DNA of 64,000 nucleotides from positions 62,001 through 126,000 of the forward strand of contig JAJZXB010000003.1 in NCBI GenBank assembly GCA_021846395.1, written 5' to 3'. Of this stretch, positions 37,407 through 44,996 are shown in pieces. Numbering within the stretch: the first letter of the stretch is position 1; each line of letters begins with the position of its first letter. The notes under the pieces are model-generated. The model was not told the origin of the DNA. It saw only the letters and a list, made by a program, of their open reading frames with translations, and did not search any database. The stretch comes from Thermoplasmata archaeon. Lineage in GTDB: Archaea; Thermoplasmatota; Thermoplasmata; Thermoplasmatales; Thermoplasmataceae. Position numbers and translations under genes: made by a program.

Positions 37407-38456
37407 ATGAAATTGGATGAGATAGATAATAAAGTCAATGCAGTTGATTTAAAGGTCAAAATATTATCAATTGATAAACGGGAAATAAATACATCAAGAG
37501 GTGAAAGTGTATATTATTATGGGCTGATTGGTGATGAAACTTCCGTTATGGCATATACGGCATGGGAATTTCCAGGAGTTATAAAAGCTGGTGATGTAGT
37601 AGAAATTAAATATGCAAGGGTAAAAGAATACAATGGGCGATTAAGAGTGTATATGGATTCAAAGACAGAAATTATTCTCAAACCGGGTGAAAATCTGGAC
37701 GTTAAAAATACGTACAAGGAGGTAAAATTGCAGGATATATCAACAAAAACTCCTTTTGTATCTGTATCTGGAATGATTTCAGCCATTACATCAAGGGAGT
37801 ATAATAAAGAAGGCAGAAAATTCTTGATATATTCTGGTTTTATTGAAGATGATACTTCAAGGGTCAGAATTTCCTCATTTGGAAGGCCTCTGGAAAACGG
37901 AAAAATATATTCAATTAAGGGGGCAAGAGTTGCAGAATTCAATAAACAGATGGAACTGTCTGTTGGGGACAAAACAGATATTGAAGAGAGCCCACAGGAT
38001 ATTAACTTTGAGAGAAATTTCAAGATATTTGATATTAAAAACCCTGCAGGAAGTATCAACATAGATGTCTTTGTCATAACATTTGGCTTAAAAAGCGGGA
38101 TAATAAAAAGGTGCGAAATTTGCAATAAGCCTTTGAGCACCGGTGTATGTGCGGACCATCCCAATGAAAAAACGGTTCTGGATATATTCACATACTTCAC
38201 TGTTGATGATGGAACGGGGATAATGCAAGCAATTGCCGGAAAAAACGCAATTCTCCCATTGATAGGAATTGAGGAGGATGAAATACCAAAATATGCAAAT
38301 GAGATTTATGATAAAATGAATGAAAAATTATATGGACATGCATTTAAAATGAATGTAGATTTTGTAATAAATGAGGATGGATTATCCTTAAGGGTAAATA
38401 GCATATCAGAACTAGATGAAACGGGCTTAAAAAACGATATGGTTGAGGGGGTTTGA
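37407..38456 (+). CDS. rpa: Replication protein A-like single-stranded DNA-binding protein
   Basis: A 349-aa protein with at least two OB folds. The first is roughly residues 10-95 (VKILSIDKREINTSRGE…GLIGDETSVMAYTAWEF) and the second about 110-200 (KTPFVSVSGMISAIT…). A third OB-like region carries a zinc-knuckle segment, CEICNKPLSTGVCADHP. This matches euryarchaeal RPA large subunits. The ATG at 37407 (MKLDEIDNKVNAVDLK) is preferred over a TTG five codons upstream. The downstream RPA-associated gene starts 2 bp after the stop and forms an operon with it. Confidence 0.9.
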   Translation: MKLDEIDNKVNAVDLKVKILSIDKREINTSRGESVYYYGLIGDETSVMAYTAWEFPGVIKAGDVVEIKYARVKEYNGRLRVYMDSKTEIILKPGENLDVKNTYKEVKLQDISTKTPFVSVSGMISAITSREYNKEGRKFLIYSGFIEDDTSRVRISSFGRPLENGKIYSIKGARVAEFNKQMELSVGDKTDIEESPQDINFERNFKIFDIKNPAGSINIDVFVITFGLKSGIIKRCEICNKPLSTGVCADHPNEKTVLDIFTYFTVDDGTGIMQAIAGKNAILPLIGIEEDEIPKYANEIYDKMNEKLYGHAFKMNVDFVINEDGLSLRVNSISELDETGLKNDMVEGV

Positions 38457-38458
38457 AA

Positions 38459-39313
38459 ATGCCAAAAATTGTACAGAAAAGAGAGAGATCATACTGGATT
38501 TTTTCCAGAGAACTGAAGGATTCCAATGTGCTGGAAGGAGAGGAAAAAAGGCCATATATAATCACGCCCCTAGGCACTAAAATAAAAAGAATATTGATTG
38601 CTGGAAAAATAACATATAAAAATGATGATGAAAAACTCATAAAGTTAACCGTTGCAGATTACATTGGATCCTTTTATATTACCGCATTCAAGACGGGATT
38701 CAGCAGCGAAATGGCAGAAGTGGCAAATAAATTCGGCGTGAATGATACTGTTGCTATTATGGGTAAGATAAGTTCATTTAAAACCGATGATGGAATTTTT
38801 TATTTTTCCATAAATCCCGAAATGATAAATAAAATATCTGAAAAAGAGAGATTTTTCTGGGGTATCAGAACGCTTTATATTTCCAGAAGAAAGTTATATG
38901 CCATAAGGGAGGCAAAAAAGGATGAAAATGCTAGCATGGAAATGCTGTCAAAACTTGGTTATACAGATGAAGAAGCAGAGGATGCCATAAGATCCGTGGA
39001 TAAATACCATGATTATGATTTTGAGTCATACAATAATGCAATATCTTCCATAAATTATGAATCACCAGTTCCTATTGCCGGAAATGAAAATGTACAAAAA
39101 AATGAACAAAGCAAACTGATACCAGATCTCGAAGGATTTGTACTGGATTATATCAAAAATAACGATGATGGTCCTGGATGCAAATATGATGATATAATAA
39201 TAGCAGCTTCAAATAAGGGCGTAGATCAGAACAAGCTGGATGAACTTCTGAATATACTTGGTTCAAATGGAGATATTTATGAAGTTTCATTGAAAAGATA
39301 CAAGGCGTTATAA
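38459..39313 (+). CDS. RPA-associated protein (RPAP/COG3390 family)
   Basis: A 284-aa partner of archaeal RPA. The N-terminal OB domain shows GTKIKRILIAGKITYKND, LTVADYIGSFYITAFKTGFS and VAIMGKISSF. A helical region with a UBA-like segment follows (MEMLSKLGYTDEEAEDAIR), then a winged-helix-like C-terminus (LDYIKNNDDGPGCKYDDIII). This layout is that of RPAPs found next to RPA genes in euryarchaea. I place the start at ATG 38459, which is preceded by a gaggggg ribosome site; a TTG two codons upstream overlaps the rpa stop. Confidence 0.88.
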   Translation: MPKIVQKRERSYWIFSRELKDSNVLEGEEKRPYIITPLGTKIKRILIAGKITYKNDDEKLIKLTVADYIGSFYITAFKTGFSSEMAEVANKFGVNDTVAIMGKISSFKTDDGIFYFSINPEMINKISEKERFFWGIRTLYISRRKLYAIREAKKDENASMEMLSKLGYTDEEAEDAIRSVDKYHDYDFESYNNAISSINYESPVPIAGNENVQKNEQSKLIPDLEGFVLDYIKNNDDGPGCKYDDIIIAASNKGVDQNKLDELLNILGSNGDIYEVSLKRYKAL

Positions 39314-39358
39314 ATTTTTACGAATAAAAATTAAAATATAATAAACACATTATTTATT

Positions 39359-39964
39359 ATGGCAACGAGAAAGGAAATTCTGGAATGGTTCAAAAATACC
39401 GATGAAAATGCACAAAAATTAATTAATTTAAAATGGAAAATAGCACAGACAGGTAATTATACAATTCTTCAGAATGACAAAATCCCATTTTCAATGTTTA
39501 TTGGATTCAATGATGACAATATTATGAATATACTGATAAGAACCGGTATTGAAACCGCAACTATAGACAATGAAGAGAGGCTTACAATTTATAGAGTTTT
39601 GCTCATATTGAACAAAAGAATTGAAATTGTGAAATTTATGCTGGACGGCATCAACGAGGAAGTAATTGCAGGTGCCGATATGGAAATCCACTCGCTCACA
39701 AGGGATGATTTAAACTCAGTGCTGAATACAATATTAACATCTTTTTACATGATGGTACAGGCCCTGCATTTGGAGGACCAGTTTAACCAACAGATAGTAG
39801 AGAGAACCTTCTTAATGATTAAAAACATGGCACAGGAAGGCAAATCAAGAGAAGATATTAAAAAATACCTGACAAAAACTATAGGTCTCAGAGATGAGGA
39901 TGCAGAGAAATTGATAAGTGAAGTTCTGGATTCTAACAATGCCCCGACAACCATGTATCAGTAA
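39359..39964 (+). CDS. Hypothetical protein with YbjN/chaperone-like N-terminus
   Basis: A 201-aa protein, not firmly recognised. Residues ~1-115 alternate beta strands and helices (NYTILQNDKIPFSMFIGFND, IDNEERLTIYRVLLILNKRI) in a way that recalls the YbjN or type III secretion chaperone-like fold; this is a weak impression. The C-terminal part is helical (IKNMAQEGKSREDIKKYLTK) with an acidic end. The ATG at 39359 follows a TATA-like box. The NfeD-like gene begins 8 bp downstream, so the two probably share a transcript. No role is proposed. Confidence 0.6.
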   Translation: MATRKEILEWFKNTDENAQKLINLKWKIAQTGNYTILQNDKIPFSMFIGFNDDNIMNILIRTGIETATIDNEERLTIYRVLLILNKRIEIVKFMLDGINEEVIAGADMEIHSLTRDDLNSVLNTILTSFYMMVQALHLEDQFNQQIVERTFLMIKNMAQEGKSREDIKKYLTKTIGLRDEDAEKLISEVLDSNNAPTTMYQ

Positions 39965-39972
39965 AACATAGA

Positions 39973-40344
39973 ATGGTAAATATGAATACCCAATTATTAT
40001 ATTATACTTCCACTGTAACAGGCAAGGGGCCTCTGATCATGCTCATTATAGGTTTTATAGTGATTTTGCTCATAATTTCCATCGTTATTTATTTCATTTC
40101 AAAGATAATCACATCACAGACACGAAAAAGATACACTGGACCCGAGTCAATTATTAATAAAATAGGAATAGCAAAAACAGTTATTAAAGCAAATGAAAAG
40201 GGAACGGTAAGTTTGGACGGAATGCTCTGGGGTGCCATAAATTTAGGGCCTGAAAAAATTGAAAAATATGATAATACTCTTGTAATTGGAAGAAAGGGAA
40301 CAATGCTTCAGATTAAAAAATTTAATAAAAAAGTTGTAAGATAA
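39973..40344 (+). CDS. NfeD-like membrane-anchored OB-fold protein
   Basis: A 123-aa protein. One N-terminal membrane segment spans about residues 18-45. A beta-rich C-terminal domain of the NfeD type follows: IGIAKTVIKANEKGTVSLDG, MLWGAINLGPEKIEKYDN and TLVIGRKGTMLQIKKF. NfeD proteins usually work with SPFH/stomatin proteins, but no such gene is adjacent. This is the short form without the protease domain. An ATG three codons later (39982) is another possible start. It converges on a small membrane-protein gene with 26 bp between the stops. Confidence 0.75.
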   Translation: MVNMNTQLLYYTSTVTGKGPLIMLIIGFIVILLIISIVIYFISKIITSQTRKRYTGPESIINKIGIAKTVIKANEKGTVSLDGMLWGAINLGPEKIEKYDNTLVIGRKGTMLQIKKFNKKVVR

Positions 40345-40370
40345 TTGATTATTAAAATTTTATATTATCC

Positions 40371-40679
40371 TTATCCCTTCCATATTCCAATTCCCAAACC
40401 TATTATGAATATCACAAGTATGAGCGATAGGGAACCAATTTTGCCTATTGGTAGGATGGATGGTAATTTATCTATATTTGCAAAAATAAATGACTTAACA
40501 TGTGTCAGTATCGCAGAAAATGATAATTTAGGCAAAAATGCAAAACCTGCATATGTTGCAATCATGATTGCACCAATTAACAATACAAATGATGCAATAC
40601 CCTTTTTAATTGCCAAACCAAAGAACAATCCATCTATAAACGCAAGAATCAATATTATATAACCTTCAACAGCTACCAT
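40371..40679 (-). CDS. Small hydrophobic membrane protein
   Basis: A 102-aa protein with three likely helices: residues ~5-24 (GYIILILAFIDGLFFGLAI), ~28-50 (IASFVLLIGAIMIATYAGFA) and ~80-100 (LSLILVIFIIGLGIGIW). A short amphipathic loop lies between the second and third. No charged catalytic residues are apparent and no family is recognised. The ATG at 40679 is the only sensible start. It looks real because of its full-length open frame with clean hydrophobic periodicity. Confidence 0.6.
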   Translation of the reverse strand: MVAVEGYIILILAFIDGLFFGLAIKKGIASFVLLIGAIMIATYAGFAFLPKLSFSAILTHVKSFIFANIDKLPSILPIGKIGSLSLILVIFIIGLGIGIWKG

Positions 40680-41158
40680 AAAAAGATAGGAAGTTGTTAT
40701 ATTTAAATTTTTGTTAATTATTTTTAAATATTACTGAGTAGTCCATTCAATGTAGCATTATGATATCCGCCCATTATATTGTTGCTGGAACCACATATAA
40801 ATGTGTTCATTTATTTAGGTATTCTAATTCTGGATGATCGAAATGTTGTCCTATCTTCTATTTTAAAGCTTTACTATGTATATGTTTTACCTTTGGGTCT
40901 TTGAAATTCGGCTTTTTATCTCACTGCACTTTTTTTCTTTATCTCTTCCAAGAAAATCTGAAAAATATTAAGCTCTGTCTAAACATTCTAAAAAAATGGA
41001 ATTTTTACCGTTTTTTACACCCCACTAACAGTATATATAAAAAATTATATAAAATTATAAAAATGTTCCATTAATATGATATGAAGCTGTTGATTTTTAT
41101 TCATAAATTAGGCACAATAAATAAATTTATATAATTCTGAAATATTGTTAAAAATAAT
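40680..41158. other. ~480-bp gap with probable decayed gene and ESCRT-cassette promoter
   Basis: On the minus strand between about 40990 and 40740, one frame reads protein-like segments (KIGQHFDHPELEYLNK, THLYVVPATI, WADIIMLH) separated by single stop codons, which suggests an old pseudogene of unknown family. The last ~60 bp before 41159 are A/T-rich. They contain aatttatataatt at about 41124-41136, a good TATA box for the gene that starts at 41159. Confidence 0.4.
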
Positions 41159-41572
41159 ATGAGTTTGATAGTTATTGGTGTGTTGCATAAATATAATGCA
41201 GAGGTAAAAAATAAAGAGTCTTCAGATAATTATATAAACGTAACCAAGAAAATTCTGCAAATGTATAAAATTAAAAGTGGGTGCCTCATTAATGGCAGAA
41301 TAAATGAAATAAATTCTGCAGTTGATAGGGATAAACAAATAGAGGTGGCCATGCCAAACCTTGCATACATAAGTGGAATGCATGTTGATATGATTTATAT
41401 TGAAGGTGATGGAGAGAAAGATTACTTATTTTTTCCAAATAAGGAGTGGAATAAAATCGTTAACTTTGCTATTTTTCCGGAAGAATATGAAATTAAATTT
41501 GAATTTAATACAATTTCCTGCGGTTTTAGAAAGATTAAACTGTTCAATAAGGGCATAGTTATAGATAAATGA
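41159..41572 (+). CDS. Unknown 137-aa protein, first gene of ESCRT-like cassette
   Basis: Not recognised. Predicted as mostly beta strands: SLIVIGVLHKYNAEVKN, CLINGRINEINSAVDRD, HVDMIYIEGDGEKDYLFFPN and EYEIKFEFNTISCGFRK. It has no membrane segment or signal peptide, and its two Cys residues are far apart. It opens an operon: its TGA overlaps the ATG of the Vps4-like ATPase gene (ATGA), implying translational coupling, and a TATA-like box lies about 25 nt before the ATG. By position it is a candidate adaptor or regulator of the ATPase/ESCRT-III pair. That is inference only. Confidence 0.72.
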   Translation: MSLIVIGVLHKYNAEVKNKESSDNYINVTKKILQMYKIKSGCLINGRINEINSAVDRDKQIEVAMPNLAYISGMHVDMIYIEGDGEKDYLFFPNKEWNKIVNFAIFPEEYEIKFEFNTISCGFRKIKLFNKGIVIDK

Positions 41573-42693
41573 TTTATGGTGTTTATATGAAGGATTATAA
41601 TGGTATCACAAATTTATCCAGAGTTACAAAATTATTGGAAGAAGCAATGGATTATGAAACACAGGGAAAAAAAGATGAGGCTATAGAATCATATAAAAAC
41701 GCATATAAATATTTATTGGAAATTGCTAAAAATTCAAAGGGAGATGAAAAGAAAAAAAGATTAGTGCAGGCGGAAAATGTATTAAAGGCCTGTAATTCAT
41801 TGAAAAATTTAGATGTTAATGAGGATAAAATAAATAATGGCAAAAAAATATTGCAGTCATTAAATGTTGAAACACCAGAAATACCTAACATTACATTCAA
41901 TGATGTTGCGGGTCTTGAGGACGTAAAGAGTGAAATAATGTCAAAAATCATATATCCAATGAGATATAAGGAACTGTCAGAGGAGTATGACATAGAATTT
42001 GGCGGCGGCATGCTTTTATTTGGCCCCCCTGGAACAGGAAAAACTTTTATCGTTAAGGCTATAGCAAATGAAGTAAAGGCAAATTTTATTAATGTTAACC
42101 CATCATCTCTATACAGTCAGTGGTTTGGGCAGTTTGAAAAAAATATTTCCTTGCTTTTTAAGGCAGCCTATTTGCTATCACCTTCAATTATATTCTTTGA
42201 TGAGATTGACACACTTGTTCCAAAAAGGAGCGGAAACGAATCAGATGCAGCAAAAAGAGGCGTATCACAGTTGTTAACCGAGGTTGGAGGATTGACCTCG
42301 GAAAAGGATAAAAACATATTCCTTATAGCCGCTACAAATAATCCATGGGCCATAGATGAAGCAATATTGCGACCGGGAAGATTTGATGTTAAAATTTATG
42401 TGCCCCCACCAGATTACGAAGCCAGGAAAAAGCTGTTTGAATTAAAATTAGCTAAAATTAAACCTGTGGGAAATATTGATTACGAACATCTTGCAAAGAT
42501 TACAGAAAGGTATTCTGGTGCAGATATAGAATTTATATGTAAAAAGGCAATTCAAAACGTGTTCATGGAAGTTGTAAAAACCGGAAATAAAATTCCAGTA
42601 AACGGCGAGGATTTAATGTCTGTTATTTATCAAATTAAACCATCAGTAGACGAAAACATGCTTAATAGATATAAAATGTATACGGACAGCTAA
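41569..42693 (+). CDS. MIT-domain AAA ATPase, Vps4/CdvC-like
   Basis: A 374-aa ATPase with the layout of Vps4/CdvC, which remodels ESCRT-III polymers. Residues ~12-82 form a three-helix MIT domain (TKLLEEAMDYETQGKKDEAI, ESYKNAYKYLLEIAK, then RLVQAENVLKACNSL). The AAA core follows: Walker A GPPGTGKT at 152-159, pore loop SQWFG at 183-187 with the aromatic Trp of Vps4-type substrate grip, Walker B IIFFDEID at 207-214, and LRPGRFD with arginine finger. The small subdomain includes YSGADIEFICKKA. The gene lies between the 137-aa and ESCRT-III-like genes. ATG at 41569 overlaps the upstream stop; an in-frame ATG at 41587 is the alternative. Confidence 0.88.
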   Translation: MIYGVYMKDYNGITNLSRVTKLLEEAMDYETQGKKDEAIESYKNAYKYLLEIAKNSKGDEKKKRLVQAENVLKACNSLKNLDVNEDKINNGKKILQSLNVETPEIPNITFNDVAGLEDVKSEIMSKIIYPMRYKELSEEYDIEFGGGMLLFGPPGTGKTFIVKAIANEVKANFINVNPSSLYSQWFGQFEKNISLLFKAAYLLSPSIIFFDEIDTLVPKRSGNESDAAKRGVSQLLTEVGGLTSEKDKNIFLIAATNNPWAIDEAILRPGRFDVKIYVPPPDYEARKKLFELKLAKIKPVGNIDYEHLAKITERYSGADIEFICKKAIQNVFMEVVKTGNKIPVNGEDLMSVIYQIKPSVDENMLNRYKMYTDS

Positions 42694-42749
42694 TAAAATA
42701 TAAGTTTAAAATATAGAAAACTTTATTTAAAGGATTATATTTATTATTT

Positions 42750-43358
42750 ATGGCAGTCTTCAAATTCGGCAAAAGTGAGGAGGAAAAGATCCTTGAAAAA
42801 AGATCAAGAATCAGTATGAATAAATCAAACATCGATAGAACAGTAAGGCAATATGAAAAATTCAAAGCAAAAAGTATAGAAGATGCAAAGATAGCTCTAA
42901 AAGATAATAATATTAGAAAAGCAAAACTATTTGCTTCCTTTATACAATCTCTTGAGTCATCAATAACGGGCTTGAAAGATTATAGATTGTTGCTTGAAAG
43001 CGTTGATTTAAACCTTCAGTATTCAAAGACCCAAAGAGATATATGGTCATCATTAAAGCAAAGTTCACAGGATCTTGTAGGTGGACAGTTAACCCCACAA
43101 CAAATAATGGAAATATCACAAAGCATAGATTCTATAGTTCAATCCCAGGAAAGAATACAGGAGTCTCTTGGCGATCAGCTTGACCAGATTAAGAATGCAG
43201 TAGATCAGAGCTCAGAAATAAACCCGGAAGGTCGGGACAAAGTTCTTGAGGACTTAATGAAACAATCAGAGAAAAATGAACCGGAAAATGTTTCAGAAGA
43301 GGATGAAAAATTAAATCAGTTATTGAAAGATATAGGAAAAGATCAGGAAAAAGAATAA
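42750..43358 (+). CDS. ESCRT-III/CdvB-like protein (Snf7-related)
   Basis: A 202-aa, highly helical, charged protein. The first ~125 residues follow the Snf7/CdvB helical pattern: a basic helix 1 (EEEKILEKRSRISMNKSNID), IALKDNNIRKAKLFASFIQS matching the A-x-x-A-L-x-x-G/N-x-x-x-x-A-K turn between helices 1 and 2, and SVDLNLQYSKTQRDIWSSLK. An acidic C-terminal half follows. The last 20 residues (EEDEKLNQLLKDIGKDQEKE) contain D-x-x-L-x-x-L-L-x-x-I, very close to the MIM1 motif (D/E)xxLxxRLxxL that binds MIT domains. It begins 56 bp after the ATPase gene, with a TATA-like atttaaaggattatatttatt before the ATG. The assignment is by pattern, not by search. Confidence 0.75.
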   Translation: MAVFKFGKSEEEKILEKRSRISMNKSNIDRTVRQYEKFKAKSIEDAKIALKDNNIRKAKLFASFIQSLESSITGLKDYRLLLESVDLNLQYSKTQRDIWSSLKQSSQDLVGGQLTPQQIMEISQSIDSIVQSQERIQESLGDQLDQIKNAVDQSSEINPEGRDKVLEDLMKQSEKNEPENVSEEDEKLNQLLKDIGKDQEKE

Positions 43359-43387
43359 ATTTATCAATAAATATAACATTTTAAATT

Positions 43388-43510
43388 ATGAAAAAAATAT
43401 TTCATGAGAGATCAGAATTTTCTGTATATTGCGATCTTGGTATTTATAGAAGAGATAGCAATATAAGGGAATTTAAAAAATACTTTGATAAACTCAATAA
43501 AAAAAAATAA
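43388..43510 (+). CDS. Possible 40-aa small protein after the ESCRT-III-like gene
   Basis: A short frame, MKKIFHERSEFSVYCDLGIY … KKYFDKLNKKK, that begins 29 bp after the ESCRT-III-like stop. A TATA-like aataaatataac lies about 20 nt before the ATG. Composition (aromatic and basic residues, no hydrophobic run) is protein-like, with one Cys. It could be a small operon member or chance. No family is recognised. Confidence 0.4.
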   Translation: MKKIFHERSEFSVYCDLGIYRRDSNIREFKKYFDKLNKKK

Positions 43511-43604
43511 TTTTTATTTATGCCCATTGTAAGAATATAAAATTGATAGGATTTGCAAAATAAGCAATTTATTTTAAAAATATTGCATTATTTTTATTTA
43601 TCAT

Positions 43605-43637
43605 TACGAATATTTAATTTTAAATACATAATTCGTA
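43605..43637. promoter_or_regulatory. Inverted repeat upstream of lysW
   Basis: The perfect arms TACGAAT (43605-43611) and ATTCGTA (43631-43637) flank a 19-bp A/T-only spacer. They sit about 135-165 bp upstream of lysW in an otherwise gene-free stretch (43511-43771). A Lrp-type regulator such as LysM is the known kind of controller of archaeal lys operons; its binding here is conjecture. Confidence 0.35.
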
Positions 43638-43728
43638 TATTTTAAATATGATGAATTAATTATGTAGTATTAACATATGAGTTAGAATGGACTTATAATG
43701 TTAAAAATGATACTGTGATATACAAAAA

Positions 43729-43754
43729 TTTATTAATATCACATTATTAATAAA
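43729..43754. promoter_or_regulatory. Inverted repeat over the lysW promoter
   Basis: Arms TTTATTAAT (43729-43737) and ATTAATAAA (43746-43754) are perfect and separated by 8 bp. The left arm lies where the lys operon's TATA box is expected, 35-43 bp before lysW's ATG, so a bound repressor would block TBP. The repeat is all A/T apart from the loop, so chance symmetry is possible. Confidence 0.35.
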
Positions 43755-43771
43755 TGAAACAGGTGATAAAT

Positions 43772-43945
43772 ATGAACACAAAATGCAGGATATGTGGAGA
43801 AAAAATAGAAGTACCAGATGATTCGATGGCCGGGGAATTAATAGAATGCCCTTCATGTGGAATGAATTTTGAAATAGTTTCCATAGCTGAGAGCAGTGTG
43901 GAAATAAAACCCGCTGAAAATGTGGGTGAGGACTGGGGAGAATAA
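43772..43945 (+). CDS. lysW: LysW amino-group carrier protein
   Basis: A 57-aa acidic carrier whose C-terminal Glu is joined to the amino group of alpha-aminoadipate (or glutamate), protecting it during lysine (or ornithine) synthesis. A zinc finger with CRICGEKIEVPDDS and CPSCGMNF (two C-x2-C pairs) and the hallmark C-terminus EDWGE are present. The start at 43772 is supported by ggtgat seven bases upstream; the longer frame from 43754 would disrupt that. It is the first gene of a six-gene cluster; the lysY start follows its stop by 1 bp. Confidence 0.95.
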   Translation: MNTKCRICGEKIEVPDDSMAGELIECPSCGMNFEIVSIAESSVEIKPAENVGEDWGE

Positions 43946-43946
43946 A

Positions 43947-44993
43947 TTGATAAAAGCGGGTATAGTCGGAGCATCCGGTTATGTTGGTGGGGAACTGCTC
44001 AGGTTACTGGTTACCCATAAAGATGTTGAAATAAAAGTTGCGTCTTCAAAGAGGCACAAAGGAGAAAAGCTGGCAAGAATACATCCCGATCTCTATGGTT
44101 TTACTGACATGAAATTCACAGGGGAGAGTATTTTTGATGTTTTGGATGATCTGGATGTTGTTTTTCTGGCATTACCACATGGAACCTCAATCAAATATGT
44201 TCCTGACCTTGTTGAAACTGGAGTGAATGTAATAGACATGAGCGCAGATTTCAGATTAAAGGATGGGTCCAAGTATGTAAGATGGTATGGCTATGAACAT
44301 AATTATCCGGATTTGCTGAATAAATTTGTTTATGGAATGCCAGAGTTGCATAGAGAAGAATTGAAAAATACAAAATACATTGCAGTTCCTGGGTGCATTG
44401 CATCATCGTCAATTTACAGCATTGCACCATTTCTGAATCTGGATCTCGACAATAACATAATAAATGTTGATGCAAAGGTGGGTTCTTCTGGATCAGGGTC
44501 AGAAATGGACGAATCAAAGGTTTTTTCGGAAAGATACAATTCCATACGTGCATACAAACCAGTACAGCACAGGCATACTCCTGAAATAGAACAGGAACTT
44601 AAATTTGCCTCCGGAAAGGATGTTAAAATAGCATTATCAGCACATTCAGTGAATATGGTAAGGGGAATTTTAACCACTTCTAACATTTATGCAAAAACCG
44701 ATGAGATAAATGCATGGCAGCTTATGAGGCAGTTTTATGATAAGGAAAAATTCGTGAGGCTGATTATGGATAAAAAAAGCAATTTCAAATATCCTGATCC
44801 CAAAACAGTTATTGGATCAAATTTTGTTGATCTGGGATTTGCAATAGACAGGTATATAAATAGGGTTGTATCCTTTGGGGCTATAGATAATATGATCAAA
44901 GGTGCATCCGGCAATGCCATTCAGTCAATGAATATAATGTATGGATTTAAAGAAAATGAGGGTTTAACCATGCCCTCATTATTCCCGGTGTAA
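43947..44993 (+). CDS. lysY: LysW-aminoadipyl-6-phosphate reductase
   Basis: A 348-aa NAD(P)H-dependent reductase of the ArgC/LysY family that reduces the LysW-bound acyl phosphate to the semialdehyde. The Rossmann motif is GIVGASGYVGGELLRLL at the N-terminus. The catalytic Cys is in AVPGCIASSSIYSIAPFL and the His in SAHSVNMVRGI. The start is TTG at 43947, one base after the lysW stop, with a ggggag ribosome site 7 bp upstream inside lysW. It could also process LysW-glutamyl phosphate for arginine. Confidence 0.93.
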   Translation: MIKAGIVGASGYVGGELLRLLVTHKDVEIKVASSKRHKGEKLARIHPDLYGFTDMKFTGESIFDVLDDLDVVFLALPHGTSIKYVPDLVETGVNVIDMSADFRLKDGSKYVRWYGYEHNYPDLLNKFVYGMPELHREELKNTKYIAVPGCIASSSIYSIAPFLNLDLDNNIINVDAKVGSSGSGSEMDESKVFSERYNSIRAYKPVQHRHTPEIEQELKFASGKDVKIALSAHSVNMVRGILTTSNIYAKTDEINAWQLMRQFYDKEKFVRLIMDKKSNFKYPDPKTVIGSNFVDLGFAIDRYINRVVSFGAIDNMIKGASGNAIQSMNIMYGFKENEGLTMPSLFPV

Positions 44994-44996
44994 AAA

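Noticed and set aside
41569-42693. The AAA ATPase as a CDC48/proteasome-activating type enzyme
   Set aside because: It has a single AAA module, an N-terminal MIT-like helix bundle and an ESCRT-III-like neighbour, which fit Vps4/CdvC better than the double-module or coiled-coil/OB types.
42750-43358. The 202-aa helical protein as a generic coiled-coil or phage-shock PspA protein
   Set aside because: PspA shares the superfamily fold, so this is not fully excluded. The MIT-ATPase neighbour and the MIM1-like tail argue for the ESCRT-III/CdvB branch.
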